Assembly (NCBI RefSeq): GCF_017908035.1
Contig: NZ_JAEQMU010000001.1
Span: 930,001 to 994,000, forward strand
Source of the DNA: Sphingobacterium tabacisoli
Lineage (GTDB): Bacteria > Bacteroidota > Bacteroidia > Sphingobacteriales > Sphingobacteriaceae
Reading direction: 5' to 3'
Length of the DNA: 64,000 bases
Below, piece by piece: positions 15,908 through 24,165 of the stretch (position 1 is the first letter of the stretch; each line of letters opens with the position of its first letter). The notes below the pieces were generated by a model. It was not told the DNA's origin and ran no database searches. It was given only the letters and a program-made list of their open reading frames with translations. A program made the position numbers and the translations under genes.

Positions 15908-16348
15908 TTCAAAATCAAAACTCAATCCCTGCTCTGTCAGTACGTCATAGACCACCTCACCATCCCTTATTATATAAAATATATCAGGCACCCCTTTAGC
16001 GTATCGGATATAGGATACCATATCCACACGATGTCCTTCCAAACCAGCCTTACCTTGTGTATACGCTTTACCTAGCACATCGGTTTCTCGGTATACGTAT
16101 ATGGAGTATAACGCATACTCGCTGGTAGGCACCTGTGCTGCATGATGTTCTATCTGTTCCTTGAACTGTCGGTATCCTGCTTTATCAAAGACCAAATCAC
16201 CTTTCATATAAAAATAGTCTATCCGGTTGGACAGACTGTCTGAGCCAAAGGTATAGGAAATTGGAGATAGCGGTTCCAAACGGATTACAGTTTGCTGTTT
16301 ACAACCAAACAGGAGAGTCAAAAGAAACAAAATAGGTGTTAATTTCAT
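15905..16348 (-). CDS. Small lipoprotein of unknown function
   Basis: A 147-residue protein with the signal peptide MKLTPILFLLTLLFGC (lipid-attachment Cys at 16). The mature part has mixed alpha/beta character (VIRLEPLSPISYTFGSDS, YALYSIYVYRETDVLG) and no recognised family. It is the only small lipoprotein gene of the cluster on the minus strand. Its upstream region carries promoter E, with both direct repeats close to consensus, so it should be co-regulated with the forward genes. It lies between the operon terminator and the LytTR regulator gene. Confidence 0.8.
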   Translation of the reverse strand: MKLTPILFLLTLLFGCKQQTVIRLEPLSPISYTFGSDSLSNRIDYFYMKGDLVFDKAGYRQFKEQIEHHAAQVPTSEYALYSIYVYRETDVLGKAYTQGKAGLEGHRVDMVSYIRYAKGVPDIFYIIRDGEVVYDVLTEQGLSFDFE

Positions 16349-16393
16349 AAAAAGGTAGGATAAATCCTGATACTGACGTATTATTTCTGTTAT

Positions 16394-16462
16394 AAATGTA
16401 ATGAAGAAGGACTAACAACGTGCGAAATAATTTACAATTCGCTGTTAATAAATTACAATCCG
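16394..16462 (-). promoter_or_regulatory. LytTR-type promoter E (for the 15905-16348 lipoprotein)
   Basis: Read on the minus strand: CGGATTGTAAT (16462-16452), 10 bp, CGAATTGTAAA (16441-16431), 29 bp, box TTACATTT (16401-16394), and the ATG 45 nt further on. The site lies between the divergent lipoprotein and regulator genes. Confidence 0.65.
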
Positions 16463-16567
16463 TACTATTTCACTTAAAAAACTTCTTTTTTCAAAAATCG
16501 GCATGATTATTAGTTAGTAGAACAATATATATTAATTGTAAATTCGCCCCCTGAAAATAACCAGCTA

Positions 16568-17314
16568 ATGATAAGAACAGCTATAATTGAAGATGAGCCT
16601 GCCGTGCGGGAGGAAATTATCTACTTGTTGCGCGACGAAAAAGACATTGAAATAATAGGCTGGGCAGACAGTGTTTCTACTGCCGCCGAGTTGATTGAGC
16701 AGGCCCAGCCTGATCTATTATTAATGGACATCCAACTCGGTGATGGCACCGCCTTTGATGTTTTGAAAAAGCTAAGCCCGGTTCCCGAAAATATCGTATT
16801 TATCACCGCCTATAACCAGTTTGCCATTAAAGCCATAAAGTACGGCGCACTTGATTATCTCCTAAAACCTGTAGACCAGGAAGAGTTGACAGAGACATTG
16901 AATCGCTACCGTAGTAAAAGAGACAAAAATCCACAGTGGGCACAACAGCTCAACCTCGCTCAGGAGTCATTAACCACGGCCAATGCTTTGCCTGAACATA
17001 TTACACTTAGCTCACTCAATAACGTTCGTGTTGTAGCCGTAGCAGATATATTATATTGTAAAGGAGATGGGCCTTATACCTTCTTCTTCCTTAACAATGG
17101 AAAGAAAGAACTCGTTTCCAAACCGCTCAAATACTATGAAGACCTATTACCGGCACCTTATTTTCTACGTAGCCATCAGTCCTACCTAGTCAATAAAAAC
17201 TATGTATCAGGCATCAATCGGTCCGAGTTTCTCGTTCTCAAAAACCAAGAAGAAATTCCTGTATCTTCAAGAAGAAGAAATTATATAATTAACCTATTAT
17301 CGGCTAATAAATGA
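16568..17314 (+). CDS. LytTR family response regulator
   Basis: A 248-residue two-component regulator. The receiver domain (residues 1-120) has the acidic pair E8/D9, phospho-acceptor Asp54 (LLLMDIQLGDG) and Lys102 (DYLLKPVD). The C-terminal LytTR DNA-binding domain (about 145-245) shows YCKGDGPYTFFFL, FLRSHQSYLVNKNYV and IPVSSRRR. LytTR domains bind paired direct repeats about 21 bp apart, which is what lies upstream of six transcription units in the preceding 7 kb. It overlaps the kinase gene by 4 nt (ATGA), so the two are co-translated. I see no full repeat pair upstream of the regulator itself. Confidence 0.95.
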   Translation: MIRTAIIEDEPAVREEIIYLLRDEKDIEIIGWADSVSTAAELIEQAQPDLLLMDIQLGDGTAFDVLKKLSPVPENIVFITAYNQFAIKAIKYGALDYLLKPVDQEELTETLNRYRSKRDKNPQWAQQLNLAQESLTTANALPEHITLSSLNNVRVVAVADILYCKGDGPYTFFFLNNGKKELVSKPLKYYEDLLPAPYFLRSHQSYLVNKNYVSGINRSEFLVLKNQEEIPVSSRRRNYIINLLSANK

Positions 17315-19227
17315 GATACTCATTACGCTACCTTTTAGTTCTATTTCTATTTGTACAAGCCTGTCAAAATAAGCCAAACGAAGAAGTTGCTAAAAATACC
17401 TTAGCCACACAAATCAAGGAGCTAAATGATATACAACCCAATAGAGACAATATTGATTCTCTAATGGCGCTATGGCATGCGCTGGACGCCCAGGCAATCA
17501 AAGGAAAAGACACAGTCCAATCCACAGACATCAAATACAATTTAGCACGTCTGTATGCGATAAAGAAAAGTGATTCTGCGCAGTACTATGTTGAACAAGC
17601 ATTAGAACTTATAGAGCCTACCCATGGAAATTTAAGACAAAAAGCGCTTATATATAATGGGATGGGCAATATTTGGGCAGAAAAGGCAAAAGAACACCAA
17701 GCCGGCTACTACTATAACAAAGCAGCAAGTATTGTGTTAAGCGATACCGCAGTCCCCTTATCCTTAGATGCAAAAGGGATTATGTTACTTTCTGCGGCGC
17801 AGAGTAATAGAAATCTATTCCAGTATGATCTAGCACGCAAGATGCACGAAGCGGCCATGCCCATTACAGATAGTCTGCCTGCTGGACACCTTTACAAGCA
17901 ACGTGTATTGGTGCAATCTATACAGCTCATGGCATTAGATAATACGCCTGCCGATACCATGAAGATCTACTTGGATAAGCTCGACAAACTGCATCATGAA
18001 AACCCAATGTCTTATGACATCAGTTTCTATTACGAGTGCAAAGCCAAATATTTTGATAGAATAAAACAGTTCGATTCACTCTATTACTATCAGGCTAAGA
18101 AAAATAAAATTGACGAGCAACGTTTTGAATTTTCGGCTATCAATAGTACATCGGTCAATACCATGTTTATCAGTTATGTGAATATGGCCGCCACTGCGGT
18201 ATCACTCAAACAACCTGCCCAAGCATGGGAGGCCTTTAAAAAGGCTGGACAGATTATGAAAGAGTATGAAGATCTGATTGACACGAACAACCTTATCTTG
18301 TACCAACGCAATCTGGCATCACTATACCAGCTTCAAGGCAATAATGAACTGGCCTTCACATTAATGAATGGCGTATATAAACTTCAACGTGACTTCTATC
18401 AGTCCAAAAACAATCAAGCAATTGCCGAAATGAATGCCTTGTACCAGATACAGGCGAAAGAAAGATCCATTAAGGAATTGAATGATGATATTGCGATCAA
18501 TAAGCTACAATTGCAGAAGAACAAGCTCTTATTGACCATTACCATATTGACCGTAGTATTGTTGATCGGCGGTATTTTCTTCCTGTATTATTTCTTTCAA
18601 CAACGAAAGGTTAGACAGGAAAAAGAAAAAATACTACTACAACAACAGTTACTACGTACGCAAATGGAGCCTCATTTTATCTTCAACACACTCGCTGCTG
18701 TTCAGAGTTTTGTTCGATTAGACCGTAAGGAGATTGCAATAAAGTATCTTAATCGTTTCAGTAGATTGTTACGTAGCAGTTTGGAGTTGAGCCGTGAAAA
18801 GGAAGTCCCACTGGACGAAGAGATAGAGGCCCTAGAAAACTATATGAGCTTACAGCAGATGCGTTTTGAAGATGCCTTTGCTTACGAGCTTAATATTCCG
18901 GATGAACAAGATCTTGGCGCGATAATGATCCCTCCAATGCTTATCCAACCTTATGTGGAGAATGCCGTCTTACATGGTGTGGACTTTAACGACCGCACAG
19001 GACGAATCATTGTTGATATGAAGCTACATGAAGACATTCTTGAGGTGACTATAACAGATACAGGCAAGCAACAGGAGCAGAAAGTGAATACACACCGCTC
19101 CCTTTCGGGAGCAATAAGCCAGGAACGTATCATGCTATTGGGTAATAAAGCCAAAATAACAAGTGGCCCCGCCGAAGGAGGCCGAGGTACTAAAATCGTA
19201 CTGCTTATCCCTGTTGTCTACGCATAA
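17311..19227 (+). CDS. LytS/YpdA-type sensor histidine kinase with TPR sensor, predicted lipoprotein
   Basis: A 638-residue sensor kinase. It begins with a type II signal peptide (MRYSLRYLLVLFLFVQAC, Cys18), followed by a TPR-like helical periplasmic region (about 40-395), one membrane segment (about 406-430) and a His_kinase domain with phospho-acceptor His455 (TQMEPHFIFNTLAAVQSF). The HATPase region follows (PPMLIQPYVENAVLHG, ITDTGK). TPR kinases of this type are common in Bacteroidota and pair with LytTR regulators. Having both a lipobox and a membrane helix is unusual: the sensor would be tethered at both ends. The stimulus is unknown; the clustered target genes point to an envelope signal. 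Confidence 0.94.
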   Translation: MRYSLRYLLVLFLFVQACQNKPNEEVAKNTLATQIKELNDIQPNRDNIDSLMALWHALDAQAIKGKDTVQSTDIKYNLARLYAIKKSDSAQYYVEQALELIEPTHGNLRQKALIYNGMGNIWAEKAKEHQAGYYYNKAASIVLSDTAVPLSLDAKGIMLLSAAQSNRNLFQYDLARKMHEAAMPITDSLPAGHLYKQRVLVQSIQLMALDNTPADTMKIYLDKLDKLHHENPMSYDISFYYECKAKYFDRIKQFDSLYYYQAKKNKIDEQRFEFSAINSTSVNTMFISYVNMAATAVSLKQPAQAWEAFKKAGQIMKEYEDLIDTNNLILYQRNLASLYQLQGNNELAFTLMNGVYKLQRDFYQSKNNQAIAEMNALYQIQAKERSIKELNDDIAINKLQLQKNKLLLTITILTVVLLIGGIFFLYYFFQQRKVRQEKEKILLQQQLLRTQMEPHFIFNTLAAVQSFVRLDRKEIAIKYLNRFSRLLRSSLELSREKEVPLDEEIEALENYMSLQQMRFEDAFAYELNIPDEQDLGAIMIPPMLIQPYVENAVLHGVDFNDRTGRIIVDMKLHEDILEVTITDTGKQQEQKVNTHRSLSGAISQERIMLLGNKAKITSGPAEGGRGTKIVLLIPVVYA

Positions 19228-19262
19228 TGCCTCTGATACCATAGATAATATAGGGGACAGGC

Positions 19263-19637
19263 TTATTCCATTTCGTTAAGAAGGTTCTTATTTTTCACAA
19301 TAAGATACCGTTGTTTTTCCAATGGTAGAAAACCATACTCATAAACGAAATAGTAAGTCTGTCCCTTTGATGTTAGTAAATCATGGGTATGGTATTCCTT
19401 GTCAAACCCCAAAGTCAACAACCGATCTTCATTTACCTGCACCATTCTTTCATTTCTGAGGAGATCCGCTAGTATTTTTCTGTTTTTATAAAGCTGATTA
19501 TTAATTTTTCGAACAATATTGCCCTCATCCGTCTTCCGACGGTTATTATAGCTACTACGACAAGCATCATTACAAAAACGTTTATCAGAACGCCCTTTAA
19601 CAGGGGCTAAGCACTCCAAACACTCTTTCTCTTTCAT
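19263..19637 (-). CDS. Small zinc-finger-like protein of unknown function
   Basis: A 124-residue protein beginning with a Cys motif (ECLECLAPVKGRSDKRFC, then NDACRSSYNNRRK), a four-Cys metal site of the kind found in MYND-like and FCS-like fingers and in many small Bacteroidota proteins. The rest is mixed alpha/beta, ending YFVYEYGFLPLEKQRYLIVK. It may bind nucleic acid through the finger, but this is a guess. The region just upstream of its start carries 10-bp-period direct repeats and a perfect 11-bp inverted repeat, likely a control element. Confidence 0.82.
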   Translation of the reverse strand: MKEKECLECLAPVKGRSDKRFCNDACRSSYNNRRKTDEGNIVRKINNQLYKNRKILADLLRNERMVQVNEDRLLTLGFDKEYHTHDLLTSKGQTYYFVYEYGFLPLEKQRYLIVKNKNLLNEME

Positions 19638-19653
19638 AATTTAACTTTCATTT

Positions 19654-19700
19654 ATCCGTTTATATCCGATTATAAACGGATATAAACGGATATAAACGAT
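19654..19700. repeat. Helical-turn direct repeats with inverted repeat upstream of the zinc-finger gene
   Basis: Three consecutive 10-mers (TATAAACGGA, TATAAACGGA, TATAAACGAT) at 19671-19700 are preceded by ATCCGTTTATA (19654-19664), which is a perfect inverted repeat of 19671-19681 with a 6-bp spacer. It lies 17-63 bp upstream of the minus-strand start at 19637, so it may be an operator. Confidence 0.8.
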
Positions 19701-19816
19701 TAACATCCGACTATTCGTTGAGTTGGTTATAATTTTGGTTAACCCTTTGGCAATCAATACAGATATTGCCGCAGGCGAAATTACTTATATTTTTTGATAA
19801 TTTAAATTTTACCGAA

Positions 19817-20197
19817 ATGAATGCTTTAATGAATCAAGTCCAGCTTATTGGACGCTTAGGTGCTGATGCGGAAATCAAAACTACAAGTCAAGGAGCTAGA
19901 GTCTCTAATTTCAGGATTGCAACCAATGAAAGACTGAAAATGAACAACGGACAATGGAGAGAACTTACACAATGGCACAGCTGTGTGGTATGGGGAGATC
20001 TCACCAAAATCGTTGAACGATTTGGTCACAAAGGAAACTTATTTATGATATCCGGTGCATTGCAATATCATGAATACACCGATGTCCATGGTATCAAAAG
20101 AAATGTTGCCGAAATCAAAGTCAGTCAGATCCTAGTTCTGGATAGCTCCAGATCAGGTATTCCAAGCGATGTGGAAGAACAAGAAGAAATCGCTTAA
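19817..20197 (+). CDS. ssb: Single-stranded DNA-binding protein
   Basis: A 126-residue SSB with one OB fold (residues 1-108: NQVQLIGRLGADAE, FRIATNE, WHSCVVWGDL, KGNLFMISGALQY). SSB tetramers coat single-stranded DNA in replication and repair. The C-terminal tail is short and ends EEQEEIA, so the DDDIPF-like tip that recruits partner proteins in housekeeping SSBs is missing. It may be a secondary SSB of the kind found with recombination or mobile functions. ATG at 19817 chosen; a TTG 51 nt upstream was rejected. Confidence 0.9.
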   Translation: MNALMNQVQLIGRLGADAEIKTTSQGARVSNFRIATNERLKMNNGQWRELTQWHSCVVWGDLTKIVERFGHKGNLFMISGALQYHEYTDVHGIKRNVAEIKVSQILVLDSSRSGIPSDVEEQEEIA

Positions 20198-20230
20198 AAC
20201 AATATGCTAATCCCTATCTAGCAAAACAAA

Positions 20231-20264
20231 AAAGCCGGAATTTCTCGTGAGAGGATCCGGCTTT
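20231..20264. terminator. Terminator shared by ssb and alkaline phosphatase
   Basis: AAAGCCGGA (20231-20239) and TCCGGCTTT (20256-20264) form a perfect 9-bp stem. The T-run is stronger on the minus-strand side, so it mainly ends the phosphatase transcript, with some function for ssb. Confidence 0.85.
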
Positions 20265-20285
20265 CATAAAAACTAAATGTATCAA

Positions 20286-21695
20286 TTAAAAATCGAGTCC
20301 AGCCACTTCCGCTATCTTTTTAGGGATATCCGTATTGTCTAGCTTTTGATGGAATGTTTCGGCACCTTGACCAATAGCATATACTGGCACATACGCTGCG
20401 GAGTGATTTTTCGAAGACCAAGCTATGCTTCCCAACTTATTCAGCAACTCAATGCTGAGTGTTGCAATCTTGTCATCACTAGCGTACAAACTTTTTTCTG
20501 TTTCATTATGATGATCTATAAAACTTTTTTTATAAGCCTCATAGATAGGAGCCTCCGCTTTATCAGAGACCTTCAATACCGACCACAATCCCAGGTTATC
20601 ACCCAATAGCTTTTTCACTTCATCCCAACTCGCATTTGGATTACTTTTTCTCAGTTCACCTATTTTGGCTGACAGCGCACCTTGCGATACCTTTTGATGT
20701 GCCAATACTTTCGTATTCAATGTAGAGCTTCCATTACCGATCCCCAAACCTCCAGTTTCATGGTCAGCTGTGACGACGATAAGCGTCTCTTTCGGATATT
20801 TTCGGTAGAATTCATAAGCAAGTTTTACCGACTCATTAAAATCCAGCACTTCTTGTATAGTCGTAGCTGCATCATTCGCATGCGCAGACCAATCGATTTT
20901 ACCACCTTCAACCATCAAAAAGAATCCTTTATTATTATTCGTGCTCAATGAGGTGATAGCCGCTTGCGTGATGTCTGCCAATTTAAAATCACCTGCTTCT
21001 TGGTCAATGGAGAACTTAAGCGCATCTGCATCCGTACCATCAATATTCATCAATATCATACGTTGTTCTTTATTTTTCTCCTTATCAAATGCAACTTTAC
21101 CCTTCAGGATTTTATATCCCGCTTTTTCCAATTGAGGAACCAATGCAGGCATTTCTTTCTTATCAAACGAGGTGTTCGGCTTCAAGAACCCAGAACCTGC
21201 AAAGAAATCAAAGTTAGACTTGATAATATCCTTTCCGATCTCGTAATACATATCTCTATGCGCTTGGTTAGCGTAGAATGAAGCTGGAGTAGCATGGTCA
21301 ATACTCACACTCGTGGTGATTCCCACCTTCATGCCCTTTGCTTTGGCGGCGTAGGCAATACTCTTGTAGGCGATAGTCCCTGTGCTATCCATACCTATTA
21401 CTCCATTTTTCGTCTTTTTTCCGACTGCTAGTGCAGTACCGCCTGCTCCCGAATCAGTCACCCCATGCGATAGCGAGTTTGTCGACGCAAAACCCACATA
21501 AGGAAACTGTGTAAACACCAACGGCTCAGTGCCATTGATACCTTTCAATTCAGCTTGATGGATTTCGGCCAAATTAACTTGATTCAACCCCATACCATCA
21601 CCGATCAGGTAGAAAATGTACTTAGGTTGCTGTCCAAATACATGGACACTAAAAATAACAGATAGGAGTAGTAAAGAAAATCTTTTCAACAGCAT
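20286..21695 (-). CDS. Alkaline phosphatase
   Basis: A 469-residue exported phosphomonoesterase. The signal peptide ends at about residue 21 (MLLKRFSLLLLSVIFSVHVFG). The metal-binding Asp33 lies in IGDGMG, the nucleophile Ser82 in VTDSGAGGTAL, the metal-site Asp and His in DHATPAS and KIDWSAHANDA, and ADHETGG holds the last zinc ligands. It frees phosphate from organic esters in the periplasm. A lone gene between ssb and the OmpA gene; the 132-bp upstream region shows no obvious Pho-box, and regulation by phosphate is not shown. Confidence 0.94.
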   Translation of the reverse strand: MLLKRFSLLLLSVIFSVHVFGQQPKYIFYLIGDGMGLNQVNLAEIHQAELKGINGTEPLVFTQFPYVGFASTNSLSHGVTDSGAGGTALAVGKKTKNGVIGMDSTGTIAYKSIAYAAKAKGMKVGITTSVSIDHATPASFYANQAHRDMYYEIGKDIIKSNFDFFAGSGFLKPNTSFDKKEMPALVPQLEKAGYKILKGKVAFDKEKNKEQRMILMNIDGTDADALKFSIDQEAGDFKLADITQAAITSLSTNNNKGFFLMVEGGKIDWSAHANDAATTIQEVLDFNESVKLAYEFYRKYPKETLIVVTADHETGGLGIGNGSSTLNTKVLAHQKVSQGALSAKIGELRKSNPNASWDEVKKLLGDNLGLWSVLKVSDKAEAPIYEAYKKSFIDHHNETEKSLYASDDKIATLSIELLNKLGSIAWSSKNHSAAYVPVYAIGQGAETFHQKLDNTDIPKKIAEVAGLDF

Positions 21696-21827
21696 AATAA
21701 ATTAAATAGTTTGGTCAAAGATAACATTGGTATATAAAGTTATTGTTAAACTACACAAATAAAACCACGCAAACAAAAACGTTACACTTTTGTTAAGCTA
21801 TATGGTAACCAATAAAATTGTAACGTT

Positions 21828-23099
21828 ATGGAAAACAATATCTTGCAAAACATTCAATCTTACTTCACAGACCAGGTCATCGACAAGCTCGCCGGCCACT
21901 TGGGAGAAGATAAAGAGAAAGTAGCGAAAGGCGTCAATATCGCCGTTCCTTCGCTTTTATTAGGGCTTCAGAGCCAATCGAAGGAGGGCCTCACCAGCAT
22001 CTTCCAGTCAGCCAAGCATTTGTTTGCTAGTTTTGACCTGCACGATGCACTCGGAAAATATTTCTCCAAAGACGACAGGGGCGAGAGTGCACATTTCGAA
22101 AGCGACAATATCGCTAGCGAGATATTCGGCGATAAATTCGCCGGTATTACACAAACCATCGGCAAGTACCTTGGTATGAGTTCCGAATCCGTGAGCAGCC
22201 TATTTGGAGCTTCTGTACCAGCGGTTATCTCTGGAATAACCCAAAAAGGGGGGCATTGGGATGTCGCCGAAGTCAGTCAATTGCTCCAAGCCAACCGGTC
22301 TTCCTTTGCTTCGGTTATTCCTCCGGGGCTTGGCCTAGGAATGTTTGGTAGTCTCTTTGCCAAAGCCGATGTCGCCAAAGAGCTCGGTGTTCCCAACAGC
22401 ATTGAGGCCGATTCACCAAGACCGGCTCCCGCCATGGCACATACCCAACGCGAAGCTGATAAAGCTAAAAAAGGAGCAGGCATGTGGTGGATTCTTATCT
22501 TAGTCCTTATTGCACTCCTATGGTTTTTATTTGGCAGAGGCTGTGGTAATGACAAAAAAGACACTTCCGAAACGGTTAATACTTCCCTGGATAGCAATAA
22601 AAACACAAAACCTGATAGCAGTGCGGGCAGTGCTATGGTAGATGTCAAGCTTCCGGATGGCAACAGCCTGCAGGCGTTCTCTTCAGGTATAGAAGAGCAG
22701 CTTGTGCAGTTCCTGCAGTCCGACTACAAAACATGGACCGACGAGCAACTCAAAGAAAAATGGTTTGACTTTGACAATCTCAATTTCGAAACCGGCACAG
22801 CAACCGTCACGCCAGCCAGTCAGGTGCAACTGGTCAATATTGCCCGCATTCTTCGTTTATTTCCTGACGCTAAGATTAAAATAGGAGGGTACACCGACAA
22901 AACAGGAGATGAGGCAATCAATAAAAAAGTATCACAGGAACGTGCCAACGCTGTAAAAAACTACTTAGATAAAGAAGGGTTAAGTGCGCAGGTAGTTGGC
23001 GCAGAAGGTTACGGTTCAGAATTTGCCAAAGTAGCTTGGGATGCTCCGGATAAAGAACGGGCCAAGGATAGACGTGTTGCTATCAGCGTCCGAAAATAA
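21828..23099 (+). CDS. DUF937-OmpA fusion membrane protein
   Basis: A 423-residue protein in three parts. Residues 1-175 match DUF937 (YidB-like; NILQNIQSYFTDQVIDKLA, FGASVPAVISGITQKGG). A single membrane helix follows (about 222-240, MWWILILVLIALLWFLF). The C-terminal OmpA peptidoglycan-binding domain spans about 310-420 (GYTDKTGDEAINKKVSQERANAV). The OmpA part is expected to hold peptidoglycan meso-diaminopimelate in the periplasm, with the DUF937 part in the cytoplasm. No signal peptide precedes the helix. The exact role is unknown, but the architecture recurs in Bacteroidota. A strong terminator follows. Confidence 0.9.
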   Translation: MENNILQNIQSYFTDQVIDKLAGHLGEDKEKVAKGVNIAVPSLLLGLQSQSKEGLTSIFQSAKHLFASFDLHDALGKYFSKDDRGESAHFESDNIASEIFGDKFAGITQTIGKYLGMSSESVSSLFGASVPAVISGITQKGGHWDVAEVSQLLQANRSSFASVIPPGLGLGMFGSLFAKADVAKELGVPNSIEADSPRPAPAMAHTQREADKAKKGAGMWWILILVLIALLWFLFGRGCGNDKKDTSETVNTSLDSNKNTKPDSSAGSAMVDVKLPDGNSLQAFSSGIEEQLVQFLQSDYKTWTDEQLKEKWFDFDNLNFETGTATVTPASQVQLVNIARILRLFPDAKIKIGGYTDKTGDEAINKKVSQERANAVKNYLDKEGLSAQVVGAEGYGSEFAKVAWDAPDKERAKDRRVAISVRK

Positions 23100-23136
23100 G
23101 ATATACTAAACGAATTTTTCTACCTTACAAAACAGG

Positions 23137-23167
23137 GGGTGTTCCGATTACGGGACACCCTTTTTTT
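23137..23167 (+). terminator. Terminator after the DUF937-OmpA gene
   Basis: GGGTGTTCC and GGGACACCC pair over 9 bp (one G-T wobble) with a 6-nt loop and a following T7 run. Confidence 0.9.
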
Positions 23168-23197
23168 ATTCCTCGCCGACTATATAAAAAGTTTCCT

Positions 23198-23205
23198 TAC
23201 TTTTG
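23198..23205 (+). promoter_or_regulatory. -7 box TACTTTTG directly before a small gene
   Basis: TACTTTTG ends 4 nt before the ATG at 23210, the same gap as at guaA, the RluD-type gene and mnmE in this window. It suggests a leaderless or nearly leaderless transcript. Confidence 0.5.
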
Positions 23206-23209
23206 GGAG

Positions 23210-23548
23210 ATGCCTTTTTACCCAGGCTTTGTGTCGTGTTCAAGAATGGATATACTTATAAAAAAACAGTTAGAGCAGGAATTTGAGACCTATATGTTTG
23301 GTTTTTTCAACGAATTCAAACGCTTTTCGCTCGAGGACTTTGGAAGCTTTGCTACTACGTTACTCAATTATTACATCAATAATAACAGACTGCCGCAGTC
23401 CCACAAATCTGAGGCTTCTTATTATTTAGTCACCCTTTACAACAAGGGGATAGGCAACCGTATTACTGAAGAGCATCTACAGGTCATTTCCAAAACCATT
23501 GCAGACGATTCCTCCATTGATTTTATGGTCGCGCAGCGCTTACTCTAA
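23210..23548 (+). CDS. Small protein of unknown function
   Basis: A 112-residue, mostly helical soluble protein with no Cys cluster, signal peptide or membrane segment (EQEFETYMFGFFNEFKRFSLEDFGSF). No family was recognised. The ATG at 23210 is favoured because a TACTTTTG box ends 4 nt before it. An alternative ATG at 23246 would give 100 residues starting MDILIKKQ. Its last 9 nt overlap the end of the convergent lipocalin gene. Confidence 0.75.
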   Translation: MPFYPGFVSCSRMDILIKKQLEQEFETYMFGFFNEFKRFSLEDFGSFATTLLNYYINNNRLPQSHKSEASYYLVTLYNKGIGNRITEEHLQVISKTIADDSSIDFMVAQRLL

Positions 23549-24097
23549 CCCTTCTGGGAGATTCGGTTCGTGGAATGTCCATACCAGGTCCTTCACCGCG
23601 TACCCTGACAGCTCCGCGTAGCCCAGGTATTTGTCCCTTACTTCCGTAGGTATCGTCTTTGTACGGGATAGTATCCACATATAGTCCAGGTTATCGCCAA
23701 ATACCAACGCGTATTCGTAGTTACCATCGATATGCATGATATGATAACCCGAGTAGAAAGGTCCAAAAAAAGAAACGCGCAAGTTCCCTTCATTCGGCTC
23801 GCCCGCCAGCTTTGCCTTACCCACGGATTGCTTAAACTTTTGCGTGCGTATATTAACACCGCTATTCACTACCCGTATACTTCCATCTTCATTTGTGCTA
23901 TATTCCGCCTTCACATCCTTTAGGTTCTTCTCCCAATAGAAATCCATGCGCGCTATTTCATACCACACACCAAGATAGCGATCCAGTTCAAAATCCTGTA
24001 TAACTGGAAGCTTGCTTTTCACAGGTTTCCATATATTGTAAACTACCGCACCGGCAGCAGCACCAACCAACAACAAAAGTGACTTCTTTTTATCCAT
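23540..24097 (-). CDS. Lipocalin family protein (Blc-like)
   Basis: A 185-residue protein. Residues 1-25 carry a Lys-rich hydrophobic segment (MDKKKSLLLLVGAAAGAVV) that may anchor it in the membrane. The first structurally conserved lipocalin region is LDRYLGVWYEIARMDFYWEK (GxW motif), and DYMWILSRTKTIP matches the later Blc strand. Bacterial lipocalins bind lysophospholipids or other lipids in the envelope. The usual lipobox Cys of Blc is absent; the N-terminal helix may replace it. It converges with the small 23210 gene and is divergent from the DUF4268 gene. Confidence 0.93.
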   Translation of the reverse strand: MDKKKSLLLLVGAAAGAVVYNIWKPVKSKLPVIQDFELDRYLGVWYEIARMDFYWEKNLKDVKAEYSTNEDGSIRVVNSGVNIRTQKFKQSVGKAKLAGEPNEGNLRVSFFGPFYSGYHIMHIDGNYEYALVFGDNLDYMWILSRTKTIPTEVRDKYLGYAELSGYAVKDLVWTFHEPNLPEGLE

Positions 24098-24165
24098 ATC
24101 AATTTAATAACAGACATACCCTATAAAAGTTTAATCTATTTTTTAGTTTTGTAAAAATAAAAGAT

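Noticed and set aside
16511..16542. Possible LytTR repeat pair before the regulator gene
   Set aside because: Only one half (TTAATTGTAAA at 16532-16542) resembles the motif, and a box 29 bp further on would lie inside the coding region.
21815..21826. AAAATTGTAAC before the DUF937-OmpA gene as another LytTR site
   Set aside because: Single copy, no partner 21 bp away and no room for the promoter spacing.
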